DNA of 64,000 nt from Rhizobium metallidurans (GTDB lineage: Bacteria > Pseudomonadota > Alphaproteobacteria > Rhizobiales > Rhizobiaceae). The notes under the pieces were generated by a model. That model worked only from the letters and a program-made list of their open reading frames with translations, searched no databases and was not told where the DNA came from. Of this stretch, positions 1-8,817 are shown in pieces (positions within the stretch are counted from its first letter, which is position 1; every line of letters begins with the position of its first letter). The position numbers were made by a program, and so were the translations under genes. Where the stretch lies: the NCBI RefSeq assembly GCF_014196505.1, contig NZ_JACIDW010000010.1:84093-148092 (forward strand). The letters run 5' to 3'.

Positions 1-1
1 T

Positions 2-3000
2 TCCGCCGTCGTCACCGCCACTGATTATGATGGCGACACGGCCACCAAGTCGATCGACATCGGCAAGCAGATCCAGTTCCGCGACGATGCGCCGGTTCTG
101 AAGTCCGTCGGCAGCGTCAGCCTCAGCGAGGACGATCTCGCCAACGGCTCGTCGCCCGACAACGCCCATCTCTCCGTCAAGGGCGACCTCGACATCTCGC
201 TCGGCGCGGATGGCGGCAAGGTCGTCCTGGCGGCCGATGGCGCCAAGTGGGACGATGCGAGCAAGACCCTGACGGCCGATGACAGCTCCTGGAAGGTCAC
301 GCTCGGCAACGACGGCAAGTACACCTTCACGCTGATGAGCAACACGGCTCATACGGGCGCCAGCGCCGAAAATCTGAAGATCGCCGTGACCTACACCGCG
401 ACCGACGGGGACGGCGACGCCATCACCGGCAAATTCGACGTCACCATCAAGGACGACGTTCCGACCATCAACGGCACGGCCCAGAACGTGAACCTCCTGT
501 CCAACGGTGATTTCACCGGCGGCACCTGGGCGAATACCGCAAGCTGGGGCGCATGGGCGACGGAATCGACCGGCTGGAAGATCGAGGGCACCGCTCCCGG
601 CCAGACCGGCGTACAGCTGGAAAAGATCGTCGGACCCTATTTCGGTCTCGCTTCGTCCAACGGCCATCCGATGGTCGACCTCGGCGCCTCGCCGGGCAAC
701 ATCGCGATCTCGCAGAACGTTGCCGGCCTGACGGCTGGCGACAAGTACACGATCAGCTTCGAAGTCGGCTCCTATGATCCGAACTCGTCGTCGCTCGAGG
801 TTCGCTGGAACAACGAGGTCTACACCATCCCGGTGACCGGGGCGATGAAGACCGTCACCCTCGATGTGATCGCGGGCAGCGGCAACAACACGCTGACCTT
901 CAAGGAAGTCGGCTTTGCCGACGACAACACCGGCACCTATCTCGCCAATATCAGCCTGACGCACGGCGCGGCCGTTCCCGTCTTCACCGGTACGGCCGTC
1001 GAAGACAGCGGCGTGGTAACGTTCAACCTGTCGGAAGGTAAGGACTTCTCCTTCGGCGCCGACACGAAGGGCAGCGTCAGCTTCGACGCGTCGCACGTCA
1101 CGATCTCGACCCCCTCGGGCACGACGATCACCCTCGACCCGTCCGCCTATAAATACAACAGTGCGACCGGCGTCTTCACGATCACCCCCGGCTACAAGTT
1201 CGATGGTCTGAGCGAGGGCGAAGTCGCGACGATCACCGTCCCGTTCAGCGTCACCGATGGTGATGGCGACAGCAAGTCCGCCGTCTACCAGCTGACCGTC
1301 ACCGGCAAGAACGACGCGCCGGTCGCGGTTGCGGACGCCGTCAGCGTCAACGAGGACGGAGCGGCCGCTGCCTCGACGCGCGCCACCGGCGTTCTCGGCA
1401 ACGACACCGATGTCGATAGTGGCGATACCGCCAAGCTCGTCGTCAGCGCTGCCGGCGTTGGCGCGAATGGTCTTCTCACGTCGCTTTCCGGCGACGTCGG
1501 CCTGTCCCTCCAGGGCAAGTACGGCACGCTGACCATCAACAAGGACGGCACTTACAGCTACTCGCCTGACAATGGCGAGGCGCAAAAACTGGGTGAGGGC
1601 GCGCAGGCCAGCGACGTGTTCACCTACACGGCGAAGGACACCAATGGAGCGACATCGAACGCAACGCTGACCTTCAACATCATCGGCCAGAACGATGCGC
1701 CGACTGTCAGCGGCGCCGTGACCGCCAACGCGACCGAAGACGGCGCACCGGTGGCGCTGAGTGCCCTGGCGAATGCGGGTGATGTGGATAGCGGCAGCAT
1801 ATTGTCCGTCATACTTCCGGTCGGCGGTCTGCCTGCCGGCGTCACCTACGACAGCACGACGCAGAAGTTCATCCTTGATCCGAGGAATGAAGCGTATCAA
1901 TCGCTTGCCGCCGGTGAAACCAAGGTGGTGACGGTCAACTACGACGTCTCCGACGGGACGGCCAAGACGGCTGCCTCCGCCGCATGGACGATCACCGGCA
2001 CGAATGATGTCGCCGTGATTACGGCGGCCTCCGGGGCCGATCTCTCGGTGACCGAAGAGAGCGACAAGTTCGCCGGCGGCAAGCTCGATATCGTCGATGT
2101 CGATAACGGCCAGCAAGCGTTCGCGGCGCAGACCGACAGCGCCGGCACCTACGGCAAGTTCTCCATCGGCACCGACGGTACCTGGAGCTACGTCGCCGAC
2201 AACAGCAAGCTGCAATCGCTTGCCGCCAACGAACACAAGACGGAGGACTTCACTGTTTGGTCCAAGGACGGATCAGCCTCCCACGTCGTGACGATCACGG
2301 TTACCGGCACCAATGATCCGGCTGTCATCGGCCCGCTCGGAACCTCCTCGGTGACTGAGGACCAGAATGTCACAACGGGCGGTAACCTTACGGCCACCGG
2401 CCAGATCGCCATCAGCGATGCCGATGCGGGACAGGGCGCGTTCAAGACCACGGTGACCGACGTCGGCCAGAATCTTGGCACCCTGACGCTCGGCTCCGAT
2501 GGCACCTATACCTACTCGGTTTCCAACGCCGCCGTTCAGTACCTGAACAGCGGACAGTCGAAGCTCGAAACCTTCGCGATCCAGTCCGTTGACGGTACGA
2601 CGCAGCAGGTGACCTTCACGATCAACGGCGCCGACGACAACGTCGCACCGGTGCTCACTTTGTCGAACGACGCCTATGTTCTCGACCAGTTCAATCAGCA
2701 GGGCTACAACGGCAACGACGGCACGGCCAGCTGGAAGACCGGCTGGACGGAAACCGGCGAGCCGACGAACCCCAAAGGCGGCGACATCCAGGTCGTTCCA
2801 AGTGGCAATGGCAACGCCATGATTCTCACCGACGACGATTGGGGAGTGGACAACGGCGATGCCGCGCAGCGTAGTGTCGATCTCACCGGGGCGACCCAGG
2901 CGACGCTGACCTTCGACTATAAGCGCGATGGCCTCGAATATGGCGATAACATCAAGGTCCAGGTTCTTGTCGGCAACAATTGGGTTGATGTGGCCACGGT

Positions 3001-5911
3001 CGGCAACTCCACCTCCTACCACGGCAGCGTGACGGACTCTGTTTTCCAGAACATGACCGTCGACCTGACCAAATATATCTCGGCCAACACCACGGTCCGC
3101 TTCCTCGCGGACGACACGCTGGATCAGCGAGACGCGGTCTACATCGACAACGTCAAGGTCTCCTATTCGACCACGCCCACCTTCACCGAAGGTGGTGCGG
3201 AGACCGCGATCACGATGAACGCCTCCATCGCCGATAGCGATGCGAACATGCAGGCTGCCAAGGTCGTCCTGACCAATTGGAAGGCGGGCGACGTCCTGTC
3301 GGTCAACGGCAAGAACGGTTCGACCGGCATGATCGGCACCATCGCCTTCAGCATTACCAACGACACCATTGCCTTTACCGGCAATGCATCCCGCGCCGCT
3401 TATGAAGCCGCCATCGCAGCCATCCGCTTCGCCAACACGTCGGAAGATCCCGACGTTTCGAACCGCACGTTCGAGATCACGGTCAACGACGGTCTGGCAA
3501 ACTCCAACACGGTGGTCGCGACAGTTGCCGTCGTGGCCGTCAACGACGCTCCCGTGGCCGGTGCCGACAGCATCATCACCAATGCCGGAACGGGTGGCAC
3601 CTTCGTCGTTCCAGAATGGGCGCTGCTGGCCAACGACCGGGACGTCGACAGCTCCACGCTTGATGTCACGGCGACCACATCCAACAGCAGCATGACGACG
3701 AGTTTGCTTCCAAACCCGGGCTCGGTGACCGTAACGGACGGCGTTCCAAGCGGCGGAAACTTCAACTACACCGTTTCGGACGGAAGCACGACGGGGACCG
3801 GCTCCGTGTCGGTCACGCAGCGCACGACAGGAAGCCTCGATGGCACTGGCAACGCCGATATCCTGATCGCGAAATCCTTGCCGTCGACGCCGCAGATCAC
3901 CACGCTGACCTTCGCCGCTAGCTATGACGCCGGTGACAAGGTATCGGTCACCGTCAACGGAACGACCTACAGCTACACGGTTGCCGCTGGTGGCCAGACG
4001 GCGGAGCAGGTCTATGACGCGCTGAAGACGGTCAGTGTCGGTGGCGTAACCTTGGCGAGCAGCCTTGCGGCCGAAGGTGTCACCTGGGCGAAAAACCTGG
4101 ATGGCGGCAATGCCGTCACGCTCACCAGCGCTCCCGGTGTGAACAACGCCTTCGATATCGCCACGGCCATCGACAACGGTTCCGACGTCGGCAAGCCCTG
4201 GACATATCGGGTCGACTTCAGCAGCCCGAAAAACTTTGACAGCAACGATGTCGTCAAGATCACGATCAACGGCACCGAGTATTCGAGCAGTGGCACCAAT
4301 GATGACTGGTGGAGCTCATCGCGTTTCGATAGTGCGCAAGAGAAGCTGGCCAAGGTCCTCACCGCCGCCGGCTTCAAGGTAAGCCTGGACACTGGCACGG
4401 ATGCCTTTGACATCACGACGACGGACAGCGCCGAAGTCAGTGGTCGCATCGTCATCAATGGACACGCCGGTTCGGTCGTCTCCAGCACGGTGGTGACACC
4501 CGGAACCTTGCCGACCGACCAACCCGCGCCAACGGTTGCGACAACACAGCACGCCTCGGACAATGCCGTGATCATGAACGGCCTCGGCGGCAACGACATC
4601 CTGATCGGTTCTAGCGCCGGCGATACGCTTGTCGGTGGTGCGGGCAACGACATCCTCTTCGGCGGTGCCGGAAACGACATCTACAAGTGGGGATCGGAGC
4701 TGTTGACCTCGGGCAACGCCGATACGATCAGGGACTACGCGACCAACGAGCGGATCGATGTTTCAAGCCTGCTCGGCAACGTTCAGTCGCTGGCGGGCTA
4801 CGTCAAGGTCGTCGTCGTCGGCAACGATCTGAGCGTGCGGATCGATCAGAATGGCGGCGGAGACAGCTATGTCGAAGCCTACAAGCTGCTGGGTGCCGCG
4901 GCCGGCGGCGTTGCCTCCGTCAACGTCTACTTCGGTGGCGCGGACCACGCGATCGCCCAGGCGGCCTGGACCCAGAACGCCATCGACCCGATCATCCTCG
5001 ACCTCGATCGCAACGGCGTCGCGCTGACCACCCTCGACAATGGTGTCTCCTTCGACATCAATGCCGATGGCATTCAGGACAAGATCGCCTGGACGGCGGG
5101 CACCGATGGTATCCTGGCCTATGATGTCGATGGAAACGGCAAGATCGACAATGGCACCGAGATCTTCTCGCCGAAGTTCGCCGGTGGCAGCTATGCCGAT
5201 GGCCTGCAGGCGCTGGCGACGCTCGACAGCAACCAGGATGGCAAGATCGATGCCAATGACGAGGCCTTCGCGAAGCTCTCCATCTGGCAGGACCTGAACC
5301 ACAATGGCATCAGCGATGCCGGCGAGCTTTCGAGCCTCGCCGATCATCAGATCGCCAGCCTGTCGCTCGATGCCCAGGCATTGGACGGCGCGATCAACGG
5401 TCAGTCGGTCCTGGCGGAAGGCAGCTACACGCTGACGGACGGTTCCACCGGTCAGTTCCTCGAAGTCGCCTTCGACACGACGCTCGGCGGCAGCAGCACC
5501 ACCGGCAACGATAGCCATGCCTATTCGCTGGTCGGCGGTGACGGCAACGACACGCTGTCGGGCGCCGGCGGCATGGTGACCATGACGGGTGGCGCGGGCG
5601 CCGATACCTTCGTGCTCGATGCCGGCGCGCTGTCGGATGTCAAGATGGCCGACGTCATCACCGACTATAAGGCCGGCGAGGGCGATACGCTCGACGTGTC
5701 GAAGCTGCTCGACAGCCTGCTCGGCCACCAGGCGACGGAAGCCGAGGCGCTCGCCAGCGTCCGGACGATGACGTCGGGCGCCGACACCGTGGTCAGCGTC
5801 AACGCCAATGGCGGCTGGCAGGATGTGGCGGTGCTCCAGAACACGCAGGAAGCCGTCAAGATCCTGTTCGACGACAAGCAGGACAGCACCACCGCGCCGC
5901 ATGTCGGCTAA
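2..5911 (+). CDS. Giant VCBS/RTX adhesin secreted by type I system, C-terminal part (5' truncated)
   Basis: The reading frame is open from base 2, so the gene starts upstream of the window; 1969 residues are visible. It is built from cadherin/VCBS-like Ig modules with recurring 'NDAPV/NDVA' linkers (about 1300-1700, 1700-2010, 2015-2310 and 2320-2650). Two jelly-roll, carbohydrate-binding-like modules follow a 'NLLSNGDF' start (about 490-960) and precede 'VYIDNVKVSYS' (about 2680-3170). RTX nonapeptides of the GGAGNDILF type lie at about 4579-4690 and 5530-5570. An Asp-rich calcium-binding stretch (DVDGNGKID, DSNQDGKID, DLNHNGISD) lies at about 4990-5330. Such C-termini are uncleaved export signals for type I secretion. 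The tolC/ABC/HlyD genes 1.4 kb downstream are the obvious exporter and the lapG-like protease at 14 kb the likely release factor. The N-terminal retention module with its protease site is outside the window. Confidence 0.93.
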   Translation, partial: SAVVTATDYDGDTATKSIDIGKQIQFRDDAPVLKSVGSVSLSEDDLANGSSPDNAHLSVKGDLDISLGADGGKVVLAADGAKWDDASKTLTADDSSWKVTLGNDGKYTFTLMSNTAHTGASAENLKIAVTYTATDGDGDAITGKFDVTIKDDVPTINGTAQNVNLLSNGDFTGGTWANTASWGAWATESTGWKIEGTAPGQTGVQLEKIVGPYFGLASSNGHPMVDLGASPGNIAISQNVAGLTAGDKYTISFEVGSYDPNSSSLEVRWNNEVYTIPVTGAMKTVTLDVIAGSGNNTLTFKEVGFADDNTGTYLANISLTHGAAVPVFTGTAVEDSGVVTFNLSEGKDFSFGADTKGSVSFDASHVTISTPSGTTITLDPSAYKYNSATGVFTITPGYKFDGLSEGEVATITVPFSVTDGDGDSKSAVYQLTVTGKNDAPVAVADAVSVNEDGAAAASTRATGVLGNDTDVDSGDTAKLVVSAAGVGANGLLTSLSGDVGLSLQGKYGTLTINKDGTYSYSPDNGEAQKLGEGAQASDVFTYTAKDTNGATSNATLTFNIIGQNDAPTVSGAVTANATEDGAPVALSALANAGDVDSGSILSVILPVGGLPAGVTYDSTTQKFILDPRNEAYQSLAAGETKVVTVNYDVSDGTAKTAASAAWTITGTNDVAVITAASGADLSVTEESDKFAGGKLDIVDVDNGQQAFAAQTDSAGTYGKFSIGTDGTWSYVADNSKLQSLAANEHKTEDFTVWSKDGSASHVVTITVTGTNDPAVIGPLGTSSVTEDQNVTTGGNLTATGQIAISDADAGQGAFKTTVTDVGQNLGTLTLGSDGTYTYSVSNAAVQYLNSGQSKLETFAIQSVDGTTQQVTFTINGADDNVAPVLTLSNDAYVLDQFNQQGYNGNDGTASWKTGWTETGEPTNPKGGDIQVVPSGNGNAMILTDDDWGVDNGDAAQRSVDLTGATQATLTFDYKRDGLEYGDNIKVQVLVGNNWVDVATVGNSTSYHGSVTDSVFQNMTVDLTKYISANTTVRFLADDTLDQRDAVYIDNVKVSYSTTPTFTEGGAETAITMNASIADSDANMQAAKVVLTNWKAGDVLSVNGKNGSTGMIGTIAFSITNDTIAFTGNASRAAYEAAIAAIRFANTSEDPDVSNRTFEITVNDGLANSNTVVATVAVVAVNDAPVAGADSIITNAGTGGTFVVPEWALLANDRDVDSSTLDVTATTSNSSMTTSLLPNPGSVTVTDGVPSGGNFNYTVSDGSTTGTGSVSVTQRTTGSLDGTGNADILIAKSLPSTPQITTLTFAASYDAGDKVSVTVNGTTYSYTVAAGGQTAEQVYDALKTVSVGGVTLASSLAAEGVTWAKNLDGGNAVTLTSAPGVNNAFDIATAIDNGSDVGKPWTYRVDFSSPKNFDSNDVVKITINGTEYSSSGTNDDWWSSSRFDSAQEKLAKVLTAAGFKVSLDTGTDAFDITTTDSAEVSGRIVINGHAGSVVSSTVVTPGTLPTDQPAPTVATTQHASDNAVIMNGLGGNDILIGSSAGDTLVGGAGNDILFGGAGNDIYKWGSELLTSGNADTIRDYATNERIDVSSLLGNVQSLAGYVKVVVVGNDLSVRIDQNGGGDSYVEAYKLLGAAAGGVASVNVYFGGADHAIAQAAWTQNAIDPIILDLDRNGVALTTLDNGVSFDINADGIQDKIAWTAGTDGILAYDVDGNGKIDNGTEIFSPKFAGGSYADGLQALATLDSNQDGKIDANDEAFAKLSIWQDLNHNGISDAGELSSLADHQIASLSLDAQALDGAINGQSVLAEGSYTLTDGSTGQFLEVAFDTTLGGSSTTGNDSHAYSLVGGDGNDTLSGAGGMVTMTGGAGADTFVLDAGALSDVKMADVITDYKAGEGDTLDVSKLLDSLLGHQATEAEALASVRTMTSGADTVVSVNANGGWQDVAVLQNTQEAVKILFDDKQDSTTAPHVG

Positions 5912-5950
5912 GTGATCAAGGACAGGCGGACCGCTCCGCCGATGACAGGG

Positions 5951-5974
5951 AAAAAGGCGCGCGAGCGCCTTTTT
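5951..5974 (+). terminator. Rho-independent terminator of the adhesin gene
   Basis: A 10-bp perfect stem, AAAAAGGCGC / GCGCCTTTTT, closes a GCGA tetraloop 39 bp after the adhesin stop codon, and the 3' arm ends in a T run. The A and T tracts make it usable in either direction, but only the plus-strand adhesin transcript approaches it closely. Confidence 0.85.
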
Positions 5975-6293
5975 CGCGTTGTGAGGGACAACGTCGGGCG
6001 GACGAGGGGAGCAGGCGCCCGCCACGCGATCCATGGCCGGGAAGCCCCCGCGAGGGTGGCGGCGCGCTGCGCGCGGACGGTCGGCGGACGGCCGATCCAG
6101 CCGCGTGGACTGTTTGTCGTCCTGGGGACGGATGTGAGGCGATGCGGGCTGGCGTTCGCACCTTGCCGCGCGGGAGGCGGCGGTATCCAGGGCATTGCGG
6201 ATCCATCACCTGGCTCTCGAGCGACCGCTCCACCGCCTCCGCCTAAGGTGTCGGGGTGAGCGAACCGCGACGCTCCAGTCCCGCGATCATCAA
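5975..6293. other. Intergenic stretch without a supported gene
   Basis: This 0.3-kb stretch lies between two facing terminators, one for the adhesin on the plus strand and one for the GGDEF-like gene on the minus strand. Short open frames exist on both strands, but none has a ribosome binding site or a recognisable protein. I see no repeat or RNA gene in it. Confidence 0.6.
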
Positions 6294-6320
6294 AACGAAA
6301 AGAGGCGCCCGGGGCGCCTC
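6294..6320 (-). terminator. Rho-independent terminator of the GGDEF-like gene
   Basis: An inverted repeat GAGGCGCC-CGG-GGCGCCTC (6302-6320) lies 40 bp beyond the minus-strand stop codon. On the minus strand it is followed by a T-rich tail (complement of AAAACGAAAA). Confidence 0.8.
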
Positions 6321-6359
6321 CAAATCCATGTCGTGACTGTCGCTTTGTCCGTGTGGCGC

Positions 6360-7121
6360 TCAGGCCGCCGGCAGTCTTGAGATCGGCACGTCTTCCGCTT
6401 CGCCGCCGCCGCGGTCCATGGCCATTTCATCGGCGAGCTGGCGGATATGGTTGAAGTCGGTCGGGCCGTCGAAGACCGCGCCGCCGAGGCGGATGTCCAG
6501 CGAGAGCGGCGCGTCGCCGGCCGTGAAGGCCGCCTGTTCGCAGCGGCGGCGGATACGCATGCCGACATCCTGGGCGTTCTCGATCGTGGCGCCCGGCAGG
6601 AACACGCCGAGTTCGTTCGTCGCCAGCCGTGCGACGAGATCGCCCGAGCGCACCGAGGACTGGGTGATCGCGGCCAGCGACTGCATCACCGTGTCGGCCC
6701 ATTGCGGCCCGTAGCGGCGGCTGATGGCGTCGAGCGTGTCGATGACCACGGCGATCATCACACCGCCCGCGTCGGTGGAGATCCGCTTGCGGCGGTCGAT
6801 ATAGTGTTCGACGGCTGCCGCGAAGGCGGTTCCGTTGAGCGTCTTGGTAACGCTGTCGTGCCGTTGAGAATAGTTGACGGCCTCCTGCAGTTTCTTCAGC
6901 TCGTTGTTCTTGAGCTGCAGCATCATCAGCAGCGGAAATGCAACAAAGAGCGAAATTGCGGCGGCTCCGACGAACCCTACCAAAAATGGTCGCTCCGGCA
7001 TCAGAAGGTTTAAGATAAGTAAAAAACCGACCGAGCAGGCCGCGAAGCAGATCGACACGATCGCGGCGATGCGAAGAGCGGAAAGGTTTGTTGCGGATTG
7101 GTAACGCTGGCGGAATTTCAT
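6360..7121 (-). CDS. Membrane protein with degenerate GGDEF domain
   Basis: A 253-residue protein with two N-terminal membrane helices (about 17-40 and 45-68), a short linker, and a GGDEF-type fold from about residue 85 (HDSVTKTLNGTAF matches the usual 'HDxLTGLxNRxAF' start). The signature is ATNEL at residues 167-171 in place of GGDEF, so diguanylate cyclase activity is not expected. Families of this kind usually bind nucleotide or act as scaffolds; that is inference here. It has no EAL domain, so it is not a LapD homologue. It is transcribed divergently from tolC across a 236-bp promoter region and sits between the adhesin and its exporter, which suggests a role in adhesin control. Confidence 0.8.
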   Translation of the reverse strand: MKFRQRYQSATNLSALRIAAIVSICFAACSVGFLLILNLLMPERPFLVGFVGAAAISLFVAFPLLMMLQLKNNELKKLQEAVNYSQRHDSVTKTLNGTAFAAAVEHYIDRRKRISTDAGGVMIAVVIDTLDAISRRYGPQWADTVMQSLAAITQSSVRSGDLVARLATNELGVFLPGATIENAQDVGMRIRRRCEQAAFTAGDAPLSLDIRLGGAVFDGPTDFNHIRQLADEMAMDRGGGEAEDVPISRLPAA

Positions 7122-7199
7122 CGCGGGGCAGGTCCCTGTGGAAGTAACGGCAGATAAACACGGACGGGAAAAGTTGGCGTTAAAAAACCCTGTAAAATT

Positions 7200-7213
7200 C
7201 TAGCTTTAGCTAG
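7200..7213. promoter_or_regulatory. Inverted repeat in the GGDEF-like/tolC divergent promoter
   Basis: CTAGCT-TT-AGCTAG lies in the AT-rich 7122-7357 intergenic region. A second short inverted repeat, TTCAC-TCG-GTGAA, sits at 7320-7332, just upstream of the tolC ribosome binding site. Both could be operators controlling expression of the secretion operon. The cognate regulator is not identified. Confidence 0.4.
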
Positions 7214-7357
7214 TGATACTTGGGAATTAACCGTCTCCGCAGGAAAGACCTGTGCCGCAATTGGAATGTGGAAAAATTGGTGTTACTTGTTTGCCGAATG
7301 AAAGCGTTCGGTATACGGGTTCACTCGGTGAATTTTAGATGTTGAGGGGCATCCGTC

Positions 7358-8800
7358 TTGTTTAAAACCAAAAGCATTGTTGCAGCATTGTCCGCCACTG
7401 TTGCTCTGAATTTCTCGTTGTTCGTCGACGCCAATGCGATGTCCTTGCAGCAGGCCATCGAAACGACGATGAAAACCAATCCACAGATACTTCAGGCCGC
7501 GAGAAACAAAGAAGCGATCGAATTCGAGCTTCGTCAGGCGCGCGGGCTATACTTGCCGTCGGTGGATCTCGAGGCCGGTGTCGGCCGCCGCCGCTTGTCG
7601 AATTCCTCGACCGGCACGCTGACGTCGGATAGCGACTACCTGTCTCCCGGCGATGTCGGCGTGACGATCACGCAGACGCTGTTTGATGGCGGCGCGCGCA
7701 AGTCGCAGGTCGATCAGCAGGCATCGCGCGTCGATGGCGCCTCCTTTCGGGTCCTCGAACGCTCGGAAGCGCTCGCCCTCGAAGTAACCCAGAGCTATCT
7801 GGAATATATGCTGCAGGTTCAGATCGTTGCCGCCGCGAAGGAAAACGTCTCCTTCCACACGGCGATGGTCGGCGACATCAATGAAAGCATCAAGGGCGGG
7901 GCGCTCACCGATGCCGATCGTCTTCAGGGCAGCGAACGCCTGCAGGCCGCCAAGGCCCGCCAGCGCGAGGCGCTCGAAGAGCTGGAAGCGACCAAGATCC
8001 GCTTCATGAAGGCCGTCGGCCAGCCGATCGTCAATCCGCAGACCCCGCCTTCGGTCGCCAAGTATATCCCGAAGACGCTCGATGACGCGCTCTTCGTCGC
8101 CAACAAGAACAGCCCGCGCATCTTCTCCGCCAATGCGGATATCGATGCGGCCGACGCCGGTGTGCGTGGCGCCCGCGCCAACTACCTGCCGAAGGTCAAT
8201 CTCGAAGGCACGGCCCGCGTCGGCGATGACATCGACGCCAATCTCGGCAACACCAACGATTACCAGGTGCGCGTCGTCGCCCGCTGGAACCTGTATCGCG
8301 GCGGCATCGATGTGGCCCGCGAGCAGGAGCAGATCCGCCGTGCCGGCGAGCAGCGCTATGTGCTGTCGCAGGTCCAGCGCGAGGTCAAGGAATCGGTGAG
8401 CTCCGCCTGGAACGAGCGCGCCAGCCGCGGCGAACTGTCGGGCATCCTTGCCAAGCAGTCGTCGATCAACAACCAGCTGGTCAGCTCCTACCGCGAGCAG
8501 TTCAAGGTCGGTCAGCGCTCGCTGCTCGACGTGCTCGATGCGCAGAACACCCGCTTCAACACCAAGGTCCTGGCCGACACGGCGCGCGTTGCTTCGCTGT
8601 TTGCGGAGTACAAGATCCTCGCCGCCTCCGGCAATCTGCTTCAGACCATGAAGCTGCGGCCGGTCGAGCAGGCCAAGCCTTATGCGCGGGAAGAGTTCGC
8701 TATCCCCGCGACCGCGCAGAATCCCGGATATGTCGAAGTCGACTCTCGTCAGAAGGCTGGCATGCCGATGGATCTGCTGGCGCCGATCAGGCAGCAGTAA
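7358..8800 (+). CDS. TolC-family outer membrane protein of the type I secretion system
   Basis: 480 residues. The start is a TTG preceded by GAGGGGC at 7344-7350. The N-terminus is a signal peptide (MFKTKSIVAALSATVALNFS, cleavage probably after DANA). The rest shows the TolC pattern of two homologous halves with long heptad-rich helices and 'NNQLVSSYREQFKVGQRSLLDVLDAQN' type motifs near the end of the second half. It should form the trimeric outer-membrane channel that receives the adhesin (LapE role). It is the first gene of an operon with the ABC and HlyD genes, 17 bp before the next start. Confidence 0.92.
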   Translation: MFKTKSIVAALSATVALNFSLFVDANAMSLQQAIETTMKTNPQILQAARNKEAIEFELRQARGLYLPSVDLEAGVGRRRLSNSSTGTLTSDSDYLSPGDVGVTITQTLFDGGARKSQVDQQASRVDGASFRVLERSEALALEVTQSYLEYMLQVQIVAAAKENVSFHTAMVGDINESIKGGALTDADRLQGSERLQAAKARQREALEELEATKIRFMKAVGQPIVNPQTPPSVAKYIPKTLDDALFVANKNSPRIFSANADIDAADAGVRGARANYLPKVNLEGTARVGDDIDANLGNTNDYQVRVVARWNLYRGGIDVAREQEQIRRAGEQRYVLSQVQREVKESVSSAWNERASRGELSGILAKQSSINNQLVSSYREQFKVGQRSLLDVLDAQNTRFNTKVLADTARVASLFAEYKILAASGNLLQTMKLRPVEQAKPYAREEFAIPATAQNPGYVEVDSRQKAGMPMDLLAPIRQQ

Positions 8801-8817
8801 CCAGGTGACCATGGAAC

